Shown: piece by piece, positions 18,938 to 25,563 of the stretch
How the letters are laid out: each line of letters begins with the position of its first letter
Numbering within the stretch: the first letter of the stretch is position 1
Origin: Rhizobium vallis
GTDB taxonomy: Bacteria; Pseudomonadota; Alphaproteobacteria; Rhizobiales; Rhizobiaceae
Assembly (NCBI RefSeq): GCF_003985155.1
Contig: NZ_ML133686.1
Location: forward strand, 280,001-344,000
Direction of reading: 5' to 3'
DNA: 64,000 nt
Program-made: the position numbers and the translations under genes
The notes under the pieces: model-generated
Databases searched by the model: none
The model's input: only the letters and a program-made list of their open reading frames with translations
What the model was told of the DNA's origin: nothing

Positions 18938-20308
18938 ATGGAAACCAAAGCCAATTATACGATTGTCGGTTTTTTCACGCTGCTGGTGATCGCGGCGGCC
19001 TTCGGCTTCGTCTACTGGATGGCCGAATATGGCCGCGGCGGCCCGATGACGGAGCTGATCGTGCGCATTCCGGGCTCCGCCAACGGCCTCAGCGTCGGCT
19101 CGCCGGTGCGCTTCAACGGTATCCAGGTGGGCTCGGTGCAGACGCTGTCGATCGATGCCGACGATCCGCAATATTCGCTGGCTTTCACCCAGGTGCGCAC
19201 CGATGCGCCGATCTATCCCTCGACCAAGGCTGCCCTTGAAATCCAGGGCCTGACGGGCGCTGCCTATATCGAACTGTCTGGCGGCCGCAAGGGCGAGGAA
19301 AGCATTCTCCAACATGCGATCGACAACGGCAAACGCGCCGTCATCGTCGCCGACCAGTCGAGCGTCACTAATCTTCTGGCGACCGCTGACAAGATCCTCG
19401 ACCGCGCCAACGATGCGGTCGGCGATCTTCAGGGCTTCATCCAGGATTCGCGCGGGCCGCTGACCGAGACCTTCAAGAATGCCGAGACCTTCTCGGATGC
19501 GCTCGCCAAGAATTCCGACAATATCGATTCGTTCCTGCAGAGCGTCGGCGAACTCTCCAATACGGTGAAGGCAGTCTCCGGCCGTGTCGACTCGACGCTG
19601 CAGGCTGTGGAATCGCTGGTCAAAGCGGTGGACGCTGAGAAGATCAACAATATCGTCTCCAATGCCGAGAAGATCACCGCCAATGTCGCCGACGCTTCCG
19701 GCGACCTCAAGGGCGCGATCCAGAAGTTCGACGAGACGGCCACGACCTTCAACGATTTCGGCAAGCAGGCGCAGGCAACGCTCGACCGCGTCGACACGCT
19801 CGTCGCCCAGATCGACCCGGCCAAGATCAAGGGCTCGGTCGACGATATCTCGCAGGCGACCAAGGATGCGCGCGCCGCCGTCGCCTCGATCCGCGACGTC
19901 GCCAACACGGTTTCGGCACGCCAGAAAGATATCGACCAGACGATCCAGGACGTGTCGCAGCTTGCCAACAAGCTGAACTCGGCCTCGACCCGCATCGACG
20001 GCATTCTCATCAAGGTCGACGCGCTTCTCGGCACCGACAACACGCAGTCGCTGTTTACCGAGGCGCGCGATACGCTCGAATCGTTTAAGAAGGTCGCCGA
20101 CAATCTGAATTCGCGCATCGGGCCGATTGCCGACAATCTGCAGAAGTTCTCGAGCGGCGGCCTGCGCGACGTACAGACGCTCGTCAACGATATGCGCGGA
20201 ACCGTGAGCAATCTGAACGATACGATCACCAACTTCGACCGCAACCCGCAACGCCTGATCTTCGGCGGGGACACGGTGAAGCAGTATGACGGCCGGACGC
20301 GGCGCTAA
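18938..20308 (+). CDS. mlaD: MCE-family substrate-binding protein MlaD
   Basis: 456 residues. One N-terminal membrane anchor (ANYTIVGFFTLLVIAAAFGFV), one MCE domain at ~38-120 (LIVRIPGSANGLSVGSPVRFNGIQVG), then a long helical region with heptad-like Ser/Asn/Asp-rich repeats (DQTIQDVSQLANKLNSA, ETFSDALAKNSDNIDS). It is longer than the E. coli MlaD (~183 aa), resembling long MCE proteins whose coiled-coil tails span part of the periplasm. MCE hexamers form the lipid channel next to MlaE. It follows mlaF after 9 bp. Confidence 0.9.
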   Translation: METKANYTIVGFFTLLVIAAAFGFVYWMAEYGRGGPMTELIVRIPGSANGLSVGSPVRFNGIQVGSVQTLSIDADDPQYSLAFTQVRTDAPIYPSTKAALEIQGLTGAAYIELSGGRKGEESILQHAIDNGKRAVIVADQSSVTNLLATADKILDRANDAVGDLQGFIQDSRGPLTETFKNAETFSDALAKNSDNIDSFLQSVGELSNTVKAVSGRVDSTLQAVESLVKAVDAEKINNIVSNAEKITANVADASGDLKGAIQKFDETATTFNDFGKQAQATLDRVDTLVAQIDPAKIKGSVDDISQATKDARAAVASIRDVANTVSARQKDIDQTIQDVSQLANKLNSASTRIDGILIKVDALLGTDNTQSLFTEARDTLESFKKVADNLNSRIGPIADNLQKFSSGGLRDVQTLVNDMRGTVSNLNDTITNFDRNPQRLIFGGDTVKQYDGRTRR

Positions 20309-20331
20309 CAGGGGAAGTCAGAGGTAGCCTA

Positions 20332-20943
20332 ATGGTCGCATCGCATCTGTTGTCGCGCCGTTCATGGATCAGGGGAACGGTGATCGCGCTGCCGCTGACA
20401 GCGCTGATCCTTTCCGGATGCGGCACGTCGGCCAAGAACGACACCTACGACCTGTCCGCCGCCGTGGACGGCGATGGACCTGCGGCCAAATCCCGCCAGA
20501 TCCTGATCGCCGGCCCGACGGCGCTGAGGGCGCTCGACAGCGAGCAGATCGTCATCCGCGTGTCCTCCTCGGAAATACAGTATCTCTCGCGGGCGCAATG
20601 GGGAGACAAGCTGCCGCGCATGGTGCAGTCCAAGCTGGTGGAGGCCTTCGAGAACTCCGGCAAGCTCGGCGGTGTCGGCATGCCGGGGCAGGGACTGGCA
20701 ATCGACTACCAGGTCGTCACCGATATCCGCTCCTTCGAGATCGACGCCTCCAAGGGAAACCAGGCGGTGGTCGAAATCTCTGCCAAGATCCTCAATGACC
20801 GGAACGGCTCGGTGCGCGCTCAGAAGGTGTTTAGCGCCATGGCGCCGGCTGGCGGCGGCAATGACGGCTTCGTCAAGGGGCTCGACCGCGCTTTCTCCAC
20901 GGTCGCCTCCGAGATCGTCAGCTGGACGCTGCGCACAATCTGA
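20332..20943 (+). CDS. ABC-type transport auxiliary lipoprotein (PqiC/MlaD-partner type)
   Basis: 203 residues. The lipoprotein signal ends in LTALILSGC (Cys29), followed by a domain with LIAGPTALRALDSEQIVIRV and SSEIQYLSRAQWGDKLPRMVQ. This is the pattern of the auxiliary lipoprotein family (PqiC/DUF330-like) that accompanies MCE transporters. It is the last gene of the mla operon, 23 bp after mlaD, and is probably anchored in the outer membrane as the docking partner for the MCE protein. The periplasmic MlaC shuttle and MlaA are not in this window. Confidence 0.83.
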   Translation: MVASHLLSRRSWIRGTVIALPLTALILSGCGTSAKNDTYDLSAAVDGDGPAAKSRQILIAGPTALRALDSEQIVIRVSSSEIQYLSRAQWGDKLPRMVQSKLVEAFENSGKLGGVGMPGQGLAIDYQVVTDIRSFEIDASKGNQAVVEISAKILNDRNGSVRAQKVFSAMAPAGGGNDGFVKGLDRAFSTVASEIVSWTLRTI

Positions 20944-21089
20944 ACTCGAATTCCACGATCGCCGCGTTAATATCGAGGGTTGTCGAGTTTAAAAATATTT
21001 TACCCCGTGGCTGCGAGGCCGCCATCGTATTCAAATTCTTCATGAATTTGTGGAACCCATCATGGGGTCCCATTTCAGGAGAATGAGGC

Positions 21090-22343
21090 ATGGTGGTTGC
21101 ACGAGTATTCGGGAAATCGTCACCGGAGGCTATCCAGCGCGAAAATGATCGGCTGGCGGCGCTGCAGCAGTTCGATCTCCTCGACACGCCGAGGGATGAA
21201 GGCTTCGAGCGGATCGTGCGCCTGATAAAGCAGATCTTTTCCGTCGACATCGGCATCGTATCGCTGATCGATGCGCACCGGCAATGGTACAAGGCCTGTT
21301 CCGGCCTGTCAGCGGACGAGGTATCGCTCGAAGATACGTTCTGCCGCTGCGTGGTGGATTGTGACGAGCCTGTGATCGTGCAGGATGCCACCAAGGATTT
21401 TCGCTTTTTAAAACATCCTTCGGTGACGGGTGAAGAGCATATCCGCTTTTATGCCGGCGTGCCGCTCAGAACGAAGGCCGGGCATATGATCGGAACGGTA
21501 TGCGCGATCGATCGTCTGCCGAGATCCTTCGGCAACAGAGACCTTGGCATTCTTGAAGAACTGGCGGGAGCGGCGATGGATCGCATCGAGCTCATGCAGT
21601 CTGCCGCCACCGACGGCCTGACCGAGGCGATGACGCGGCGCGCCTTCAAGCAGGAAGCCGATCAGCTGATTTCGCTCGCATTGCGGCACCAGCATGACCT
21701 GTCGTGCATCGTCTTCGATATCGATCATTTCAAGCAGGTGAACGACACGCATGGGCATGCCGCGGGCGACGAGGTTCTCAGGGCGGTCGCATCGATCTGC
21801 AGGTCCACCCTTCGCGTCGGCGATCTGTTTGGCCGTATCGGAGGCGAGGAATTCGCCATCGTGCTTCCGCATGTCGATCGGGACGGTGCGGTCGCGGTCG
21901 CCGAAAAGCTCCGGGCTGCCATCGCCTCTCAGCCCATTGTCGGCGATCATGGTGCTCTGAAAGTCACGGCCAGCCTCGGAACATCGGCTCTTTCGATCGT
22001 CAGCAAGGACATCGAGACGCTGCTCGCCCAGGCGGATGCGGCAATGTATCAGGCAAAGCACGGCGGGCGGAATCGTTGCGTATCGTGGAGCGCTATCCAC
22101 GCCGATCACGCCATCGGCGCTCGACGGCGGGTGCTGAAGGCGGGTTCGATCATGTTCAACGAACGACGCTCGACAATCGACTGCACCGTCAAATCCATCG
22201 GTTCGGAGAGTGCCGGCCTTTCAGTCTCGAATACGACGGGCATCCCTCCCGAATTCATCCTCGCCATCAAGGGGGAAGGGTTCGAGACGAATTGCAGGGT
22301 GATCTCGCAAGACCGGCAACATCTGGAAGTGGCTTTCAGATAG
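21090..22343 (+). CDS. GAF-GGDEF-PilZ protein, predicted diguanylate cyclase
   Basis: 417 residues. Residues ~20-170 are a GAF domain (EGFERIVRLIKQIFSVDIGIVSL), ~175-335 a GGDEF domain with intact GGEEF at 251-255 and a product-inhibition I-site RVGD at 242-245 (five residues upstream), and ~343-417 a PilZ-like domain (ARRRVLKAG, then a beta-rich end). It should make cyclic di-GMP from GTP, controlled by a small ligand or redox cue at GAF and possibly read by its own PilZ domain. It is cytosolic with no membrane segment. It stands alone and converges on the DD-carboxypeptidase with only 13 bp between. Confidence 0.88.
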   Translation: MVVARVFGKSSPEAIQRENDRLAALQQFDLLDTPRDEGFERIVRLIKQIFSVDIGIVSLIDAHRQWYKACSGLSADEVSLEDTFCRCVVDCDEPVIVQDATKDFRFLKHPSVTGEEHIRFYAGVPLRTKAGHMIGTVCAIDRLPRSFGNRDLGILEELAGAAMDRIELMQSAATDGLTEAMTRRAFKQEADQLISLALRHQHDLSCIVFDIDHFKQVNDTHGHAAGDEVLRAVASICRSTLRVGDLFGRIGGEEFAIVLPHVDRDGAVAVAEKLRAAIASQPIVGDHGALKVTASLGTSALSIVSKDIETLLAQADAAMYQAKHGGRNRCVSWSAIHADHAIGARRRVLKAGSIMFNERRSTIDCTVKSIGSESAGLSVSNTTGIPPEFILAIKGEGFETNCRVISQDRQHLEVAFR

Positions 22344-22356
22344 GCCGGGACGGCGC

Positions 22357-23229
22357 TTATTTCGTAGGCTGAGTATCGGTCATCGTTGCTCCCGGCTGGC
22401 TGGCTGCTGTGGCGGTAGCTGATGTCGACGAGGGCAGATAGCTGTCCAGCAGGCCTGCCATCTTGTCGTCGCGGATGCTCGCGGTCTTTTCGCCCATGAC
22501 GACACCGACCACGCGGCGGCCGTCCTTCAGGGCTGATGTCACGACATTATAGCCCGATGCATCGGTGTAACCGGTCTTGATGCCGTCGACCCCGTCATAG
22601 CGATACATAAGATTGTTGTGGCCGCGCAGCTTCATGCCGCGGAACTGGAAGCCGCGCATGGAGAAGAGTTTGAACTCCTCCGGGAAATCCCGCATCAGCG
22701 AAACGCCGAGGGTGGCCATATCACGCGCCGTGGTGACCTGCTCGGGATCGGGAAGGCCCGAAGGATTCCTGAAAACCGTATCCTTCATGCCGAGCTGATG
22801 CGCCTTGTCGGTCATCGCCTTGGCAAAGACGTCTTCGGAACCGCCGAGCTGTTCGGCGATTGCAACAGCCGCATCATTGGCGGAGAGCACGACAATCGAT
22901 TCCACAGCTTCACGGAGCGTCACCTTGCGTCCGGCGCCGACGGCAAGCTTGAAGGGCTCCTTGCTCTCGGCATTTTCCGACATGGTGAGCTTCTGATCCC
23001 ACGTCAGGCGCCCTTCATGGAGGGCCTGGAACGCGAGATAGAGCGTCATCATCTTGGTCAGCGAGGCAGGATAGTTCAGCTCGTCCTGATTGGAGGCTTC
23101 AAGGACCTGGCCGGACTGCACATCCACGACGAAACTTGCCTGGCCCGCCGCAGCCAGCGTGAAACCGCCGAGCAGGAAGGCGGATGAGAGGGCGGCGGCA
23201 AGCAGCCTGGGTGTCGTCTTGGTCATCAA
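22357..23229 (-). CDS. D-alanyl-D-alanine carboxypeptidase (PBP5-like, peptidase S11)
   Basis: 290 residues with a signal peptide (TPRLLAAALSSAFLLGGFTLAAA). The penicillin-binding active site is complete: Ser56-x-x-Lys59 (PASLTKMM), S116-A-N118 and K218-T-G220. It trims the terminal D-Ala from peptidoglycan side chains in the periplasm. It is shorter than classical PBP5 (~400 aa) and lacks the C-terminal beta domain and membrane anchor helix, ending in a Ser/Thr/Ala-rich tail; compact S11 enzymes like this occur in rhizobia. Monocistronic. Confidence 0.9.
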   Translation of the reverse strand: MMTKTTPRLLAAALSSAFLLGGFTLAAAGQASFVVDVQSGQVLEASNQDELNYPASLTKMMTLYLAFQALHEGRLTWDQKLTMSENAESKEPFKLAVGAGRKVTLREAVESIVVLSANDAAVAIAEQLGGSEDVFAKAMTDKAHQLGMKDTVFRNPSGLPDPEQVTTARDMATLGVSLMRDFPEEFKLFSMRGFQFRGMKLRGHNNLMYRYDGVDGIKTGYTDASGYNVVTSALKDGRRVVGVVMGEKTASIRDDKMAGLLDSYLPSSTSATATAASQPGATMTDTQPTK

Positions 23230-23598
23230 TGTTGCTGTCTCTATCGTTTGGATGGTCGAATGAGCCGTTCACTTGATTGTAGCGCATCGAGAAGGTTTGT
23301 GACGAAAAGAAGGACAGGGGGCAATAAAAACAGATCATCCACAGCCGATTGCTTTTGTCCCATCTTCTTCGGTTTTGACAATGATGTGCGGTGCACGTAG
23401 AGAATTCATCATGAGCATGAAGCGCGCGCCCTTCTCCCGTCCCATCAGCACCTGCTTGCAGGCTGCGGTCGTGCGCGCTCTTGGCGGACGAGGTCTCTGC
23501 GTCCTGCTGTGACGTGCGGGCGCTGTCAGCGTCCGGCGCGCTGCTGGACGTAAAGCCCCTTCACCACGCCAATCAAGGTTGCCAGGGAGACAGGCACC
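23230..23598. other. Intergenic stretch without a recognised gene
   Basis: 369 bp between the divergent dac gene and the synthetase-like gene. The left part (to ~23400) is less GC-rich and probably carries the dac promoter. No convincing coding frame, tRNA or repeat is seen; a candidate ribosome site (AGGGAGACAGG) precedes the GTG at 23599. Confidence 0.5.
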
Positions 23599-24348
23599 GT
23601 GCTCAATCTTTATCATGTCAATTCGCTCGTCCATTGGGAGGAGCGCGAAATCCATCTGCGCGATCATATGATCAGCTTCTTCTCCGAAGAGATCCGCAGC
23701 TTTCTCAGATCCGTCAATCCGGCCTGGGATGTCAGAAGGGTCGAGGCGCCGGCGCTGATGCCGCGGGCTTTGGTTTCAAGCGCCTATTCCAATGCAGACA
23801 TCTGGGTCCAGGAGCAGCTTTCGGCCGGCGATACCGCGCTGGTGCTGAGGCCGGAGACCACGCCGTCGACCTATGTCTATATGCAGCATATTCTCGGAAA
23901 TCACTCGAAGACGCGGCTGCCGCTCTGCGTCTGGCAGGCGGGCAGGTCCTATCGACGCGAGCAGGAGCAGCCGACGAAACACATGCGGCTGAAGGAATTC
24001 TGGCAGCTCGAATTCCAATGCGCCTTCACGGCCGATAGCGGCAACGACTATCACGCAGCCTGCCTAGAGCCGGTGCGCCGCATGATCGCGTCGCTGATCT
24101 ATTTGCCGACCCGGGTCGTGCCATCGGACAGGCTGCCTGCCTATTCCGAGGTGACGATGGATATCGAAGTCGACAATGGCGACAAGTGGATGGAGGTTTG
24201 CTCGATCTCGCGGCGGACGGATTTTCCGCAGCGCTACCGCTCTCAGCCCAAGAAGGGAGCGGCCATCGATCACGACGTCCTCGTGCTCGAAATCGCCATT
24301 GGTCTCGACCGCTGCGTTTACAATTGGGGCATAGCGGCCGATCGGTAG
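23599..24348 (+). CDS. Standalone class II aminoacyl-tRNA synthetase-like catalytic core
   Basis: 249 residues from GTG at 23599. Motif 2 of class II enzymes is at WQAGRSYRREQ...MRLKEFWQLEFQ, with the flipping-loop region between; motif 3 is LEIAIGLDRCVYNW with its ATP-binding Arg. LRPETTPSTYVYMQHIL and CSISRRTDFPQRY match glycyl/threonyl/prolyl (IIa-type) cores. There is no anticodon-binding domain and no editing domain, and the chain is about half of GlyRS. Relatives are annotated only as aminoacyl-tRNA ligase-related proteins in rhizobia; the substrate (tRNA, carrier protein or small molecule) is unknown. All motifs being intact argues that it is active. Confidence 0.78.
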   Translation: MLNLYHVNSLVHWEEREIHLRDHMISFFSEEIRSFLRSVNPAWDVRRVEAPALMPRALVSSAYSNADIWVQEQLSAGDTALVLRPETTPSTYVYMQHILGNHSKTRLPLCVWQAGRSYRREQEQPTKHMRLKEFWQLEFQCAFTADSGNDYHAACLEPVRRMIASLIYLPTRVVPSDRLPAYSEVTMDIEVDNGDKWMEVCSISRRTDFPQRYRSQPKKGAAIDHDVLVLEIAIGLDRCVYNWGIAADR

Positions 24349-24450
24349 GGTGGGAAATCGGGGCCGCATTGCGGTCTCGATTTTCGCCGCTACAGTTGTT
24401 CACGAATTTCCGCAGCACTTTGAATTGCTGCATAATTCCGATTCAAGAAA

Positions 24451-24702
24451 TTATACAGTAGGAGACAGCGTTATGCTGCGAGAGGTGGGATTTCTATGAT
24501 GCGCTCGGCAATGGTTTTGGTCGTTGGCATATGTGTACTCGGTTGACGGGTCGAGCAGGCTCGTATCACGCCCGCCCGGCGCGCCCCCGAGCACCGTACC
24601 GGAGGCGACGGCCGGTTCGTCGAAGACGATTGCGGTGACGCCGGAACCGAGCACGAGGTCGGTGGCATGGCCGACGGAAACGCCTTCGATGTCGGTGAGC
24701 AT
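24451..24702 (-). pseudogene. N-terminal remnant of a P1-family (DmpA-like, S58) peptidase
   Basis: From the ATG at 24702 the reading gives MLTDIEGVSVGHATDLVLGS, then GVTAIVFDEPAVASGTVLGGAP, then GGRDTSLLDP. This is the conserved start of P1-family peptidases (normally 320-380 residues). After ~48 residues the similarity stops and an unrelated tail of ~35 residues follows to a stop. The catalytic Ser region is absent. It is a truncated fragment, so a pseudogene is the best call. Confidence 0.7.
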
Positions 24703-24849
24703 ATTGAGAAGATCGGGCAAGGGCTGATCCTGGTGGCGGCAAGCCGGCCGATAGGACTGCAATTGCCCTCAAAAAACAAGACCGGCCCCTGTGGCAGGAC
24801 CGGTCGAACATCGGGAAAAGCCGCGAAAGTCGGGGGCGGCCTCATGCCG

Positions 24850-25044
24850 TCAGGCATGAAGCGGCTTCGGATGACGGCGGGTCATCAGGTCATGGATGGC
24901 CAGCCGCACCTCGTCGGGCGAACGGAAACGCTGCTCGTCGAGGTCGTGAACATGGAATTTCACGGCGATGAACTTCAGCCGGTCTTCATCGGGAATGACG
25001 ATCCCAACGGGAACGCCTGCATATTCGATAACTTGCTTCTTCAT
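24850..25044 (-). CDS. Small protein of unknown function, 64 residues
   Basis: From the ATG at 25044, preceded by AGGAGTTCTATCT. It begins MKKQVIEYAGVPVGIVIPDE and reads on as a beta-alpha-like segment (DRLKFIAVKFHVHDLDEQRF), ending in a basic His-rich tail. The YAGVPVGIV start recurs in short rhizobial proteins, but no function is known to me. It is downstream of a 31-residue ORF and a palindromic operator-like site in the same direction, so the two may form one small regulated unit. Confidence 0.65.
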   Translation of the reverse strand: MKKQVIEYAGVPVGIVIPDEDRLKFIAVKFHVHDLDEQRFRSPDEVRLAIHDLMTRRHPKPLHA

Positions 25045-25121
25045 AGATAGAACTCCTGCCGCGCGACATGCACAGCCATGGCGAATTGACTTGTCTGGTA
25101 CCGTTGAAAGGAGGACGAACG

Positions 25122-25217
25122 TCACATTCGACAGTTCGGGCGGGAGAGGGCGCCCGGACGGTCATTGCCAAGCACAGATCGCCCAAGGAGATCGGCGAGA
25201 ATATCGATGTCTGTCAT
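25122..25217 (-). CDS. Possible 31-residue small ORF
   Basis: ATG at 25217 preceded by AAGGAACGAGAC reads MTDIDILADLLGRSVLGNDR and ten further residues to TGA at 25122. It lies 77 bp upstream of the 64-residue gene and 76 bp downstream of a perfect palindrome, all in one direction. It may be a leader peptide or small protein. Support is only the ribosome site and position. Confidence 0.3.
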   Translation of the reverse strand: MTDIDILADLLGRSVLGNDRPGALSRPNCRM

Positions 25218-25293
25218 GTCTCGTTCCTTGCGTTGGCGTTGCGCTTGAAGGGTCCCGGAAAAGCCCGGGGCCGGTGATGGCTGTCTTCAATAT

Positions 25294-25308
25294 CTACTAA
25301 CTTAGTAG
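25294..25308. promoter_or_regulatory. 15-bp perfect palindrome, operator-like
   Basis: CTACTAA-C-TTAGTAG is perfectly symmetric. On the minus strand a -35-like CTGACA (25330-25325) lies 16 bp before it, so the palindrome would overlap the -10 region of a promoter reading toward the small genes at 25217 and 25044. This is typical of a repressor site. Which regulator binds is unknown. Confidence 0.4.
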
Positions 25309-25563
25309 AGATTACCCGATAGCCTGTCAGAAACATATTCCGAAACGTGTCAAAATATCGACGATCCGAAAAAATTCATTCCGTCTCAGCCGAACTTGCA
25401 GAAAGAAACATATCAGCTCTTCGTAAAATTCGCATGACAGAATCACAATCGATCGATCATCGCGGCAGAGATAGGAAGCTCGCCTGATTCAGGCAATAGG
25501 CCTCATCATCAAAAATCGAAATGCCGCGAAATGACCGATTTAGTTAACGCCGCAAGTCCTGCT
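25309..25563. other. AT-richer intergenic sequence
   Basis: Between the operator-like palindrome and the 3' end of the large aminotransferase gene. Base composition is visibly lower in GC than the neighbours. No gene, tRNA or repeat was recognised. Confidence 0.45.

Noticed and set aside
23335..23667. Reverse-strand ORF of 110 codons upstream of the synthetase-like gene
   Set aside because: It overlaps the start of the better-supported gene, and its composition is Arg/Pro-rich as expected from a shadow frame.
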